The notes: generated from the sequence alone by a model not told the origin. A stretch of 51,031 nucleotides of DNA from an uncultured Alphaproteobacteria bacterium (GCA_902605135.1 CACLBK010000005.1:1-51031), one strand, 5' to 3'. Shown: positions 30,793-39,935, counted from the stretch's first letter. Numbers and translations: made by a program.

Positions 30793-31568
30793 TGCAGCCT
30801 GCTGTAATTAATATTTTTGAAAAAGCAGTTAAAAAAGCTGGTAAAATATTATTAAGAGATTTTGGAGAATTAGAAAATTTACAAATACAATCTAAATCAG
30901 TTGGAGATTTTGTAACAAATGCAGATATTAAAGTAGAAAAAACACTTTTAGAAACTCTAAAATATTATTATCCAGATTATACTTACATAACTGAAGAAAC
31001 TGGTGAAATTAAAGGTGATGAAAACACCATTATTATAGACCCAATTGATGGAACATCAAATTTTATTCATGGAATACCTCATGTTGGAATTATTGTTGCC
31101 AAAATGACGAATAATGAAATTACTGACGGTGTAATTTATAATCCAATTTTAAATGAATTTTTTTGGAGTTCAAAAGGTAAAGGTTCATGGTGTAATAATA
31201 GTAGACTTAGAGTATCAAATAGGCAAATTTTTTCAGATTGCTTGATAGGCACTGGCCTTCCATTTGGTGATAGAATTTATAAAAACTATTTAAGTGAAGT
31301 TGATGAAATCCTAAAATCTTCTGCAGGAATAAGAAGACTTGGATCGGCAGGCCTTGATTTGGCTTATGTTGCCTCTGGTAAATTAGATGGTTTTTGGGAA
31401 AAAGATCTAAATTTGTGGGATGTTTCAACAGGTGTTTTATTAGTTAAAGAGGCTGGTGGGAAAATTTCAAGCATTGACGGAAATGCCTGGAAAACAAATT
31501 CTCGTGATCTAGTTGCTTCAAATAATAAAATTCATAAAAAATTAGTTGAAAAACTTACTTTACTTTAA
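30792..31568 (+). CDS. suhB: Inositol-1-monophosphatase family protein (SuhB)
   Basis: Mg-dependent phosphatase, 258 residues. Metal-binding motifs: EETGEIKG, then IIDPIDGTSNFIHGIPHVGI, and the C-terminal LNLWDVSTGVLLVKEAGG. SuhB also acts in rRNA antitermination in E. coli; whether it does so here is unknown. The efp-suhB pairing is common in alphaproteobacteria. Its ATG shares a base with the efp stop. Confidence 0.92.
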   Translation: MQPAVINIFEKAVKKAGKILLRDFGELENLQIQSKSVGDFVTNADIKVEKTLLETLKYYYPDYTYITEETGEIKGDENTIIIDPIDGTSNFIHGIPHVGIIVAKMTNNEITDGVIYNPILNEFFWSSKGKGSWCNNSRLRVSNRQIFSDCLIGTGLPFGDRIYKNYLSEVDEILKSSAGIRRLGSAGLDLAYVASGKLDGFWEKDLNLWDVSTGVLLVKEAGGKISSIDGNAWKTNSRDLVASNNKIHKKLVEKLTLL

Positions 31569-31592
31569 AATCTTTATAAATATAAGCAAAGC

Positions 31593-31820
31593 ATGAAAAA
31601 AGATATTCACCCTAAATATCACGAAATAAATGTTGTTATGACTGATGGTTCTACTTTTAAAACTCGATCTACTTGGGGAAAAGAAGGTGATACACTTAAG
31701 TTAGAAATTGACTCTAAATCTCACCCTGCATGGACTGGTGGGAAGGCAGGTCTTAATGAATCTGAAGGACAAGTAGCAAGATTTCAAAAAAGATTTAAAG
31801 GTCTTAAAATTAATAAATAA
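31593..31820 (+). CDS. rpmE: 50S ribosomal protein L31 (zinc-free form)
   Basis: Starts [12 protein letters not shown] and ends [13 protein letters not shown], with [11 protein letters not shown] in the middle, as in L31. The four zinc-binding cysteines of the E. coli type are all absent, so this is a C-minus form that does not need zinc. At 75 residues it is normal. Its stop abuts the stop of the convergent DUF1192 gene. Confidence 0.93.
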   Translation: MKKDIHPKYHEINVVMTDGSTFKTRSTWGKEGDTLKLEIDSKSHPAWTGGKAGLNESEGQVARFQKRFKGLKINK

Positions 31821-32003
31821 TTATTTAAAAAACTTTTCAGCATTAAGTTTTGAATTTTCTTTCTTTTTTATCTCATCTTTAACTCTGGATATTTCAGTTT
31901 CAAGTTCAGAAGTATAGTTTTGCAAATCTTCAATACTGAAATCATCCAAATTTAATATTTTAACTGTCTTTTGCTTTTCATCAATTTCAAAAAAATCTGT
32001 CAT
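31821..32003 (-). CDS. DUF1192 family small protein
   Basis: A 60-residue protein with LNLDDFSIEDLQNYTSELETEISRVKDEI followed by a short Lys-rich tail ending AEKFFK, which fits the alphaproteobacterial DUF1192 family (a helical hairpin, function unknown). It is divergent from the DUF1013 gene with 50 bp between, and convergent with rpmE with no gap. Confidence 0.78.
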   Translation of the reverse strand: MTDFFEIDEKQKTVKILNLDDFSIEDLQNYTSELETEISRVKDEIKKKENSKLNAEKFFK

Positions 32004-32053
32004 AGTTATATTTTGTTATATATTATTTTTTGATTATATTATATCAGACAATT

Positions 32054-32596
32054 ATGAAATATCCTTTAATGCCAAAAGCAACAGCAATATGGTTAGTAGA
32101 AAATACTGCTTTAACGTTTGATCAAATTTCTGACTTCTGTGGATTACATGAATTAGAAGTTCAAGGAATAGCTGATGGAGAAGTTGCTGTTGGTATGAGA
32201 GGCTATGATCCAATTGATAATAATCAATTAACAAAAGAAGAAATTGAAAGATGTGAAAAAGATAATGAAGCTCGATTAAATCTTATTAAGTCTGATGTAA
32301 TTGAAGATTTACCACCAAGAAAAAAAGACTCTAAATACACACCTCTTTCATTGAGACAAGAAAAGCCGTACGCTATATTGTGGCTTATCAAAAGATATCC
32401 AACCGAATTAAGTAGCTCTCAAATTGCAAAACTTACTGGCTCAACAAAAAATACGGTTGAGGCTATAAAAAATGGCACATACAGAGAGGCAATTCTTGAG
32501 ACAAAGAGTCCAATGGATGTTGGTCTATGTAGTTATCAGGATCTAGAAAGAACTTTAAATAGAACTAGAACAAAAAAAGTAGATCAAGAAAACTAA
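32054..32596 (+). CDS. DUF1013 family protein, TrcR-like cell-cycle transcription regulator
   Basis: A 180-residue protein with two helix-turn-helix-like segments: NTALTFDQISDFCGLHELEVQGI near the N-terminus and LSSSQIAKLTGSTKNTVEAIKNG in the C-terminal half, plus the conserved YDPIDNNQLTKEEIERCE. This is the alphaproteobacterial DUF1013 family, whose Caulobacter member has been named TrcR and linked to cell-cycle transcription. ATG 32054 (MKYPLMPKATA) is the family start; a TTG at 32030 would add eight residues. It overlaps the DUF2878 gene by 4 bp tail to tail. Confidence 0.88.
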   Translation: MKYPLMPKATAIWLVENTALTFDQISDFCGLHELEVQGIADGEVAVGMRGYDPIDNNQLTKEEIERCEKDNEARLNLIKSDVIEDLPPRKKDSKYTPLSLRQEKPYAILWLIKRYPTELSSSQIAKLTGSTKNTVEAIKNGTYREAILETKSPMDVGLCSYQDLERTLNRTRTKKVDQEN

Positions 32597-33105
32597 TTAT
32601 CTTTTAAAACGTAATTTAGATAGTAGAACATCAAGATCATCCAAAACAATATCATTGAAATAACGAAAACATGAAAATTGTATATTTTTATAACCCCTAT
32701 GGGTTCACCAAGATAGTAGGTTAAAGGACCTAATACTCCACTTAAAATAATTCCTAAAATTTTATAACTCTTAAAAAGAGTAAGAATTTCATCAAAAAGA
32801 GTACTAAAACTTAACCACAAAACAATCATCCATAATGGCAAGGTGCCAACTTTAACAATAGTTTCAAAATCATATATTTGAAAATAAACCAATAAAGTAT
32901 CAAAAATATATCCTGGAATTGAAATCAAGAGTGAAATCTTAATAAATTTTTGTTTATTATGATTGAAATAAAAATAAGTTAATAGAAAAATAATTCCAAC
33001 GCATAAACCTAGCATAGGATTAGTAAATTTTGTTTCACCAAATACACAAGCTAACCAAGTTATTTGATAGCCAGTTAAGACTAAAAATACTTTTAATTTT
33101 TGCAT
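32593..33105 (-). CDS. DUF2878 family membrane protein
   Basis: A 170-residue integral membrane protein with about five or six membrane segments. The stretch LPLWMIVLWLSFSTLFDEIL and the later LSGVLGPLTYYLGEPIGVI fit DUF2878. Such genes are commonly found with cyclopropane-synthase-like, DUF1365 and FAD-oxidoreductase genes, as here. Function unknown. It is the last gene of the photolyase cluster. Confidence 0.8.
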   Translation of the reverse strand: MQKLKVFLVLTGYQITWLACVFGETKFTNPMLGLCVGIIFLLTYFYFNHNKQKFIKISLLISIPGYIFDTLLVYFQIYDFETIVKVGTLPLWMIVLWLSFSTLFDEILTLFKSYKILGIILSGVLGPLTYYLGEPIGVIKIYNFHVFVISMILFWMILMFYYLNYVLKDN

Positions 33106-33107
33106 TT

Positions 33108-34301
33108 CTATTTTTGTATTAAAAAATGAGAAACATCAGTTGAACTATTTGAAAAACCTGTTTCACAATAAGAGAAATAAAACTCCCACATTCTTTTAAA
33201 CTTAATATCAAAACCAAACTTTGATAAATCATTCCAAGATTTTTGAAATTGTTTGTTCCACATTTTTAGTGTTTTTGCATAGGACCCGCCAAAGCTTAAA
33301 TTTTCAATACATTTTAGCCCAACATGTTTTGCTGAATATTCAAATTGTTTTTTAGTTGGAAGCATTCCACCTGGAAAAATATATTGTTGAATAAAGTCTG
33401 GTCTGTTTTGATAATCTTTTGCCTTTTGTTCATCAATTGTTATGACTTGTAGTGCAGCCATGCCACCCTCGCTGAGAGAATTGTGAATTGTATCAAAGTA
33501 ATTATGCCAGTATTTTTTGCCAACAGCCTCAAACATTTCAATTGAAACTATATTTGAATATTTTTTTTTTATATCTCTATAATCCGTAAATATAACCGAT
33601 ACTTTTTCAGACAAACCTTCATTTTGAATTTTCCTAGAAGCATAATCGTATTGTTCTTTAGAAATTGTTATAGCGTCTACTGAGCAATTATAATTTTTCG
33701 CTACAAATTCAGAAAACCCTCCCCATCCACATCCAATTTCTAAAGTTTTAGAATTTGAATCTAATGATAAAGTTTCAGCAATTTTTCTATATTTGTTAAA
33801 TTGTGCATCTGATAAGTTGGTATTCTTATTATCAAAAAGGGCTGAAGAATAGGTCATGGTCTTATCTAACCACTTTTCATAAAAATTATTTCCTAAATCA
33901 TAATGATATTTAATGTTTTTTTTACTTTGTGATTTTGAATTGTTATTTAAAAAATGTTTTAATTTGGCAAAGGCTGCAAAAAAAAGATTAGTATTTATAC
34001 TTTCTAAAAAATAACTCTCATTTTTGTGGGAAAATAGTAATAAATTAGTTAAATCTGGGCTAGAAAAATAACCATTCATATAAGCTTCTGCTAAACCTAC
34101 AGAACCTTTTCTGAAAATTAAATTTAGAAAATTATAGTTATTAATTGTAATGCTTGCAGATATATCCTTTTCTTTTCCAACAAATACTCTCACTTCACCA
34201 GTAGGAAATTGTACTGTTAATTTTCCATATCGAATTTTAGATAAAAAGTTTACTAATAATTTTTCGACAGTTTTATCGAAATTTGTTTTAAAAAAATTCA
34301 T
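33108..34301 (-). CDS. Cyclopropane-fatty-acyl-phospholipid synthase family methyltransferase
   Basis: A SAM-dependent enzyme of 397 residues that methylates or cyclopropanates unsaturated acyl chains of phospholipids. Family segments: IKYHYDLGNNFYEKWLDKTM, SAM motif I LEIGCGWGGFSEFVA, IVSIEMFEAVGKKYWHNYF, MAALQVITID and IQQYIFPGGMLPT. Enzymes of this kind near photolyase and DUF1365 genes have been linked to the singlet-oxygen response and, in Rhodobacter, to methylated furan fatty acids. The actual product here is unknown. Confidence 0.88.
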   Translation of the reverse strand: MNFFKTNFDKTVEKLLVNFLSKIRYGKLTVQFPTGEVRVFVGKEKDISASITINNYNFLNLIFRKGSVGLAEAYMNGYFSSPDLTNLLLFSHKNESYFLESINTNLFFAAFAKLKHFLNNNSKSQSKKNIKYHYDLGNNFYEKWLDKTMTYSSALFDNKNTNLSDAQFNKYRKIAETLSLDSNSKTLEIGCGWGGFSEFVAKNYNCSVDAITISKEQYDYASRKIQNEGLSEKVSVIFTDYRDIKKKYSNIVSIEMFEAVGKKYWHNYFDTIHNSLSEGGMAALQVITIDEQKAKDYQNRPDFIQQYIFPGGMLPTKKQFEYSAKHVGLKCIENLSFGGSYAKTLKMWNKQFQKSWNDLSKFGFDIKFKRMWEFYFSYCETGFSNSSTDVSHFLIQK

Positions 34302-35075
34302 CTAAAAATTACCTTCAAAACTTACTGTATCATTTGGTTTCTTTTTTCGTGCATAATATTTTCCACCTTTATAAATTATTTTTAGCGCCTCATAAAGAAT
34401 TCCTACCATTACCTTAAAACCTAAAAGTGGATTATAATATAAAAATTTAAGCATATTTTTGGAGTTAAAATCTATAAATTTACCATGCTGAGAAGCTGTT
34501 AGAACTTTTTTATTATTTATATCATATAGATCAATATTAATATTTATTTTATCTTTTTGCATTTGATTAAAAAATTTATAATTTGCTTCCATTTCTATGA
34601 ATGGAGACACGTAAAACTGTTTAGCACATTCATGAGATAATTTAAAATCTTCAAAATTTACGTTTCCTTTAAAAATATAGGTGTGTTGTTCATTGGTCGT
34701 ATTTTTGACTTCATAAAAAATAGATATTAATTTTTTATCATCATAACAATAGATAATTGACAAGGGGTCAAATACATATCCTAAAATTCTTGGAAAACAT
34801 AATATCATTATATTAAGATGTTTGTATTTAATATTAAATTTTGAGAGAGAATCTGTAACGAATGTCTTTATTGACCTTTTGTCTCTATATCCATGATCAT
34901 TTTCATAAATAGAAAAGAGATTAAAAGAGTTTAATGAAAAAAGTTTATAGTTTTTACCTAAGTGATCAAGATTATCCAAATTAATGAAAAGACTTGGTAC
35001 CTCATATTTCAATGTGTGTTTAAATGGAATAAATCTTTTATGTATAATACTAGATAATAAAATTTGAGAAATCAT
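34302..35075 (-). CDS. DUF1365 domain-containing protein
   Basis: A 257-residue protein with HKRFIPFKHTLKYEVPSLFINLD, ENDHGYRDKRSIKTFVT, FPRILGYVFDPLSIIYCY and YEVKNTTNEQHTYIF, the usual DUF1365 pattern. Function is not established; the family travels with the FAD oxidoreductase and cyclopropane-synthase-like genes on both sides, so a role in the same lipid modification is inferred. It overlaps the upstream FAD gene stop by 4 bp. Confidence 0.9.
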   Translation of the reverse strand: MISQILLSSIIHKRFIPFKHTLKYEVPSLFINLDNLDHLGKNYKLFSLNSFNLFSIYENDHGYRDKRSIKTFVTDSLSKFNIKYKHLNIMILCFPRILGYVFDPLSIIYCYDDKKLISIFYEVKNTTNEQHTYIFKGNVNFEDFKLSHECAKQFYVSPFIEMEANYKFFNQMQKDKININIDLYDINNKKVLTASQHGKFIDFNSKNMLKFLYYNPLLGFKVMVGILYEALKIIYKGGKYYARKKKPNDTVSFEGNF

Positions 35076-36367
35076 TCAAAATTAATTTGTAGTCTATTAT
35101 AAAAATTTTTCCCTCTCTTCCAAGGTAAATCACAATGTAATAATTTACAAATATAAGAAGATGATTGAATACCGTCTTCATGAAAACCATATCCTAGGTA
35201 AGCTCCACAGAAAAAAGTATTATTCTTTCCTTGAATTTCCATGACATTTTTTTGAGCTAAAATAGTATCTGTAGTATATATTGGGTGATCAAAGGTTGTT
35301 TCATTAATTATATTTTTAGGCTTTTTATAAGGATTAACAGTTACAAAATAATCTTGCTTAGTTGGCAATTTTTGCAAGAGATTCATCCAATAAGTTAAAG
35401 TAAATTTAGAAGATGAAGATTTATTTAAAAAATTCCAACTTGACCAAGCAATTTTTGAATTAGGCATTAAAGATTGATCGGAGTGGAGTATTGCTGAGTT
35501 AGTTGAATATTTAAATTGTGAAAATATTTTTACTTCTTCTTGTGTCGGTTTTTCCAAAATATCTAATACTTGATTTGCATGGGTTGCAAATATTACTTTA
35601 TGAAATTCTAATATATTATTTTTATCATCTACTATTTTAATTTTATTATTTTCTCTAAGAATTTTTTTAATTTTGAAATTTTTTTCATATTCAAAAAAAT
35701 TTTTATTAATAATTTTTTTTATATATTCATTACTTCCACCTTCTACGTATTTCCACTGAGGTCTTTTTTTTAAATTAAATAAAGCATGATTTTTGAAAAA
35801 ATTTATGAATGATATAAGAGGAAAGTTTTTTACATCACTTACATTACTTGACCATATAGATGATATCATAGGTAAAATATGATAATTTATTAGATATGTT
35901 GAAAAATTATTAGCTTTTAAAAAATCATTTAAAGTTTCAGTTTGTTCTAAATCAGTAACATTCAAGCTGTTACACAATAAATAAAGTTTTCTTATTTCAA
36001 ATAACATTTTAAAAAAATTAAAAGAAAAGATATTTCTAAAATTAGCAAAAAGAGAAAAGATATTTTTACCACTATATTCAATTATAGGATCTTGATTTGA
36101 TACGGCAAAAGACATATCTGAATTTGTGCATTTCACATCAAGTAATTTAAAAAAATTTGTTAAATCTGGATAATTATTTTCATTGAATACAATAAACCCT
36201 GTATCGACTGGGATTGTCTTTGTTGATTCTTCAACATAGATAGTTCTTGTATGTCCACCCAATCTATTATTTTTTTCAAATAAATAAACATCGTATTTAG
36301 AGGACAAAAGGTAAGCTGCACTTATTCCTGAAATACCAGAACCAATAATTGCTATTTTTTCTTTCAC
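35072..36367 (-). CDS. FAD-dependent oxidoreductase (amine-oxidase-like, COG2907)
   Basis: A 431-residue flavoprotein. The Rossmann start IAIIGSGISGISAAYLLSSK and LFEKNNRLGGHTRTI bind FAD; VDTGFIVFNENNYPDL and WKYVEGGSNEYIKKI are typical of the photolyase-linked amine-oxidase-like group, and the C-terminal CGAYLGYGFHEDGIQSS closes the FAD site. The start is GTG at 36367, placed one base after the photolyase stop codon. Likely substrate is an acyl chain or another lipid, by context only. Confidence 0.88.
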   Translation of the reverse strand: MKEKIAIIGSGISGISAAYLLSSKYDVYLFEKNNRLGGHTRTIYVEESTKTIPVDTGFIVFNENNYPDLTNFFKLLDVKCTNSDMSFAVSNQDPIIEYSGKNIFSLFANFRNIFSFNFFKMLFEIRKLYLLCNSLNVTDLEQTETLNDFLKANNFSTYLINYHILPMISSIWSSNVSDVKNFPLISFINFFKNHALFNLKKRPQWKYVEGGSNEYIKKIINKNFFEYEKNFKIKKILRENNKIKIVDDKNNILEFHKVIFATHANQVLDILEKPTQEEVKIFSQFKYSTNSAILHSDQSLMPNSKIAWSSWNFLNKSSSSKFTLTYWMNLLQKLPTKQDYFVTVNPYKKPKNIINETTFDHPIYTTDTILAQKNVMEIQGKNNTFFCGAYLGYGFHEDGIQSSSYICKLLHCDLPWKRGKNFYNRLQINFE

Positions 36368-36368
36368 A

Positions 36369-37790
36369 TTAACTAATAGTTTTAAATGCTGCTAGTGCTC
36401 TATTTCTTGTTTCTTTTAAATCTACAATTGGTGATGGATACGAAGTACCAATCTCAAAATTATATTTCTTTTGATCTTCCTTAGATATCTCCCAAGGATT
36501 ATGAATATATTTTTTTGGAATATTATTCAACTCAGGAACAAATTCTTTGACATAATCACCATCTGGATCAAATTTTTGACCCTGCAAAATTGGATTAAAA
36601 ATTCTAAAATATGGACTTGCATCAGCACCACAACCAGATATCCATTGCCAACCTGCAGAATTAGAACCAACGTCTGCATCAACTAAAGTATCAGAAAACC
36701 ACTCTTCTCCATTTTTCCAGTGCAACAATAAATTTTTTGTTAAAAATGACCCCACAATCATTCTTACCCTATTATGCATCCAACCTGTTTTATATAGCTG
36801 TCTCATTCCAGCATCAACAATTGGAATACCAGTTTTTCCATTATGCCATAATGATAAATTTTTATCATTTTTTATCCATGGAAATTTATTAAATTTAGTT
36901 TGTATAGGTTTATGGGTCATATCTGGATAATGAAACAAAAGATTGTAAGAAAAATCTCTCCAGCCAAGTTCAGCAAGAAATTTTTTTTTATTTTCAGGAT
37001 CAATTTTTTTTTCATTATTTACGGTATCATAAACTTCCAAAGCAGATATTTCTCCAAAATGAAGATAAGGTGATAATTTTGAAGTTAAATCTTTATCAGG
37101 CCTATCTCTTCCAACTGAATAGTTATTTGCTTTTTCTGAAATATATTTTTTTAATTGTAATCTTGCATAACTTTCACCGGGTATCCAATATTTTTCAATT
37201 TTTTTGATCCATTGCTCTTTTTTGTTTGTTAGATTTAAATCTTGTATAGTTGTTTCATTTTTAAATTTTGAATTGGTATAATCTATTTTTGTTTTTTTTA
37301 ATTTATTTTCTTTTTGTTTTAGCAGTTCATCACAATGTCGCCAGTAAGGGGTAAATACTTTAAAAAAGGTTCCACTTTTATTTTTAATATTCCAAGGTTC
37401 ATTTAAAAGATATCCATTGTGCGAGTCACATTCTATTTTAGATGCAGTAACTATAGATTTAATTATAGTATCTCTTTTAATTGAGTATGGATCATATAGT
37501 CTATTCCAAGATACACATTCAACATTTGAATTATTTAATATTGAAGATATAATTTTCTCTGGATCACCAGCAAATATATTTAGTTTGCCATTATGCTTTT
37601 GTATTGAATCATACAAACTAATTAAAGATTTTTCTAACCACCATTTAGATGTGGATCCAATTCTTTGATTTAAATCAAAAATATAAATTGGAATTATCTG
37701 ATCAACTTTTTTTGAAAGTGACAATAAAGATGGATTTTCTTGTAATCGCAAATCTTGTCTAAACCAATGAATTCCATAAGTGGCTACCAT
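36369..37790 (-). CDS. phrB: Deoxyribodipyrimidine photolyase (cryptochrome/photolyase family)
   Basis: A light-driven repair enzyme for UV-induced pyrimidine dimers, 473 residues. The N-terminal antenna domain starts IHWFRQDLRLQENPSL. The FAD domain has GRDRPDKDLTSKLSPYLHFG, LGWRDFSYNLLFHYPDM, the WMHNRVRMIVGSFLTKNLL helix and DADVGSNSAGWQWISG. It is the first gene in the minus-strand cluster phr-FAD-DUF1365-cfa-DUF2878. The preferred lesion (CPD) is inferred. Confidence 0.93.
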   Translation of the reverse strand: MVATYGIHWFRQDLRLQENPSLLSLSKKVDQIIPIYIFDLNQRIGSTSKWWLEKSLISLYDSIQKHNGKLNIFAGDPEKIISSILNNSNVECVSWNRLYDPYSIKRDTIIKSIVTASKIECDSHNGYLLNEPWNIKNKSGTFFKVFTPYWRHCDELLKQKENKLKKTKIDYTNSKFKNETTIQDLNLTNKKEQWIKKIEKYWIPGESYARLQLKKYISEKANNYSVGRDRPDKDLTSKLSPYLHFGEISALEVYDTVNNEKKIDPENKKKFLAELGWRDFSYNLLFHYPDMTHKPIQTKFNKFPWIKNDKNLSLWHNGKTGIPIVDAGMRQLYKTGWMHNRVRMIVGSFLTKNLLLHWKNGEEWFSDTLVDADVGSNSAGWQWISGCGADASPYFRIFNPILQGQKFDPDGDYVKEFVPELNNIPKKYIHNPWEISKEDQKKYNFEIGTSYPSPIVDLKETRNRALAAFKTIS

Positions 37791-37836
37791 GAGATTAAAT
37801 TATGTTAATTTAGAATAAATTAAAGAGGTAAATCTA

Positions 37837-38031
37837 TTATTTACTATGAGGAGGCATTTTTTTTTCTACGAACCAAACGTGTTTTTTTAACACAGGATCA
37901 TATTTTTTCATTCGAAGTTTTTCAGCAACTTTCAATCCTTTTGTAGGTTTTCTTACAATATATTTAGTTCCTGTTTTTGGATTTTCTTCAGGTATTAGTT
38001 GTTTAAGAGCGAATGAAGTTTTTTTTGCCAT
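37837..38031 (-). CDS. rpmG: 50S ribosomal protein L33, extended form
   Basis: A 64-residue basic protein. The C-terminal half EKLRMKKYDPVLKKHVWFVEKK matches L33 (EKLxLxKYDPxxRKHVxFxExK), and TGTKYIVRK matches its TG-x-YxxxK strand. It has no zinc-binding cysteines. It is about nine residues longer than usual, with an insertion near residues 10-18 and a tail ending PPHSK. It lies alone between trhO and phrB. Confidence 0.78.
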   Translation of the reverse strand: MAKKTSFALKQLIPEENPKTGTKYIVRKPTKGLKVAEKLRMKKYDPVLKKHVWFVEKKMPPHSK

Positions 38032-38072
38032 GAGGTGTCTATACAGAATAATTATATGAAATAAAGTATTAT

Positions 38073-39008
38073 TTATTCATAATCAGAAATTGACTGCTTA
38101 ATAAAACGATTAAAATTTCCTCTTTTCTTATCAAGTTTAATTTGTTGATGTCTTTCAAGTAAGTTGTTTTTCTTTTCGTCAGATGTTTTATCAAAACAAT
38201 TATGACAAGATACACCTGGTTTATAATATTTATTATAAGTATCTTTATGACTAATCGGTAACCAACAAGCATGGCAAAGTTTGTAGGATCCATCTTTTAA
38301 TTCATTTTTCAGAGATACTCTTCCATCAAATACGAAACATTCACCATGCCACATTGAATCTTTTTTTGGAATTTTTTCTAAATACTTAAGTATACCTCCA
38401 TCTAACTGAGCAACATCTTTAAAACCATTCATCATCATATAAGATGAAGCCTTTTCACACCTGATACCTCCAGTGCAAAACATCGCAATTTTTTTGTCTT
38501 TTGATTTATTTAGTTTTTTTTGAACAAAAGATTTAAAGTCAGTGAAACTTTTAGTTTTTGGATTAATTGCTCCTTTAAAAGATCCTATTTTAACCTCAAA
38601 TTCATTTCTTACATCAATCACAATAGTGTCTTTGTCTTTAATTATTTTATTCCATTGATTGTATTTAACTTTTTTCCCAGATATTTTTGTAGGATTAGCA
38701 AATTTGGTTCTTAATGTGACTATTTCATTTTTATTTCTAATTTTAAGTTTTTGAAAAGGCATATATTTATATTTTGATCGTTTAAGATTAAGTTTCTTAA
38801 AGCTAAAATTTTCAAGATATAGAATCAAAGAATTTATGTTTTTCTCTAAACCAGCAATTGTTCCATTAATGCCTTCATCAGCGATCAATATTGTACCTTT
38901 TATTTTATTAAATTTGCAAAAATCTTTAAGTTTAGTAATAATATTTTTTTTATCTTTAATTATTTTGAATTGATAAAAAGTAATTATAGTAAAGTACTTG
39001 TTGTTCAT
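38073..39008 (-). CDS. trhO: tRNA uridine-34 hydroxylase TrhO (YceA, rhodanese family)
   Basis: Oxygen-dependent hydroxylation of U34 in some tRNAs. The N-terminal ferredoxin-like domain with IADEGINGTIAG is followed by a rhodanese domain with DVRNEFEVKIGSFKGAINP and the active-site Cys in MFCTGGIRCEKASSYMM. A zinc-like C-terminal segment (CHACWLP through CHNCFD) completes the family. At 311 residues it is full length. It starts only 33 bp from the divergent metF-like gene. Confidence 0.93.
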   Translation of the reverse strand: MNNKYFTIITFYQFKIIKDKKNIITKLKDFCKFNKIKGTILIADEGINGTIAGLEKNINSLILYLENFSFKKLNLKRSKYKYMPFQKLKIRNKNEIVTLRTKFANPTKISGKKVKYNQWNKIIKDKDTIVIDVRNEFEVKIGSFKGAINPKTKSFTDFKSFVQKKLNKSKDKKIAMFCTGGIRCEKASSYMMMNGFKDVAQLDGGILKYLEKIPKKDSMWHGECFVFDGRVSLKNELKDGSYKLCHACWLPISHKDTYNKYYKPGVSCHNCFDKTSDEKKNNLLERHQQIKLDKKRGNFNRFIKQSISDYE

Positions 39009-39041
39009 TTATCTAATTAATATAAAAAACTTTAAAAATTT

Positions 39042-39935
39042 ATGTCTAAAGAAACCATTAATACTGTTAAAAAGTTTCTCAATAGTTATTCTATAGAAAC
39101 AACTCCAAATGTTTACGAAAAATATGGAAGCTTTACTGAATTTCTTGATAAAAATCATGACATTTATATAACTTATTTACCAGATGAAAATTCAAAAAAT
39201 GTTATCAGAACAGCAAAAAAATTAAAATTAGAAGGTTATGAGGTAATACCCCATTTACCTGCGAGAACTATTGTAAATAAAAATGACTTAGAAAAATATA
39301 TTGGTGAACTTGCAAATGAATCTGGGTGTTCAAAAATGTTAATTATTGGTGGTGGTGGAAATCAGGCTGGCGAAATCTCTTCTTCAATTGATGTTTTAAA
39401 AACAGATTTTCTATCAAAATATAATTATCAATTTGTAGGTGTGGCTGGGCATCCCGAAGGAAGCCCAGATATTTCAAATGAAAATTTAGATTTAGCAATT
39501 AAACAAAAGAATGATTTTGCAAAAAATGTTGATTTTAAAATGTATTTAGCAACACAATTTTTTTTTGAAGCTAAATCTTTAATCGAATGGGAAAAACACT
39601 TAGTAAAAATTGGAAATACATTACCAATCCATGCTGGGATACCCGGCCCTGCTTCTATTAAAACATTAATAAATTATGCAAGGTCTTGCGGTATTGGAAA
39701 TTCTTTGAGATTTATTACAAAACAGGCTTTTAACTTAACTAAGCTTGCGACATTGAACACTCCTGATAAATTAATTTATGATCTTGCCGAACATAGCGAA
39801 ATAAACAAAGACTCTAAACTTGAAAAAATTCACTTCTACGCTTTTGGTGGTATGAAAAAAACATCTGAGTGGTTAAATCAATTTAATAACTCAGATTTTT
39901 CTTATAATAATAGACAGAAATTCGAGTTAAATTAG
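39042..39935 (+). CDS. Methylenetetrahydrofolate reductase (MetF-like, divergent)
   Basis: A 297-residue TIM-barrel protein of the MTHFR family: SIETTPNVYEK aligns with the SxExxPP start that carries the catalytic Glu, VIPHLPARTI with the HxTC strand, and FVGVAGHPEGSPDIS with VAGYPExHP. In place of the RGD-type loop, with the flavin-contacting Asp of E. coli MetF, it has LIIGGGGNQAGE. It precedes fhs by 93 bp, so a role in folate one-carbon flow beside sarcosine oxidase is likely; whether it makes methyl-THF for methionine or works the other way is not decided by sequence. Confidence 0.85.
   Translation: MSKETINTVKKFLNSYSIETTPNVYEKYGSFTEFLDKNHDIYITYLPDENSKNVIRTAKKLKLEGYEVIPHLPARTIVNKNDLEKYIGELANESGCSKMLIIGGGGNQAGEISSSIDVLKTDFLSKYNYQFVGVAGHPEGSPDISNENLDLAIKQKNDFAKNVDFKMYLATQFFFEAKSLIEWEKHLVKIGNTLPIHAGIPGPASIKTLINYARSCGIGNSLRFITKQAFNLTKLATLNTPDKLIYDLAEHSEINKDSKLEKIHFYAFGGMKKTSEWLNQFNNSDFSYNNRQKFELN

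Noticed and set aside
38069-38293. Open frame opposite or within trhO on the minus strand
   Set aside because: It lies in another frame of the well-supported trhO gene, is low-complexity (Ile/Lys/Leu-rich) and has no matching family.
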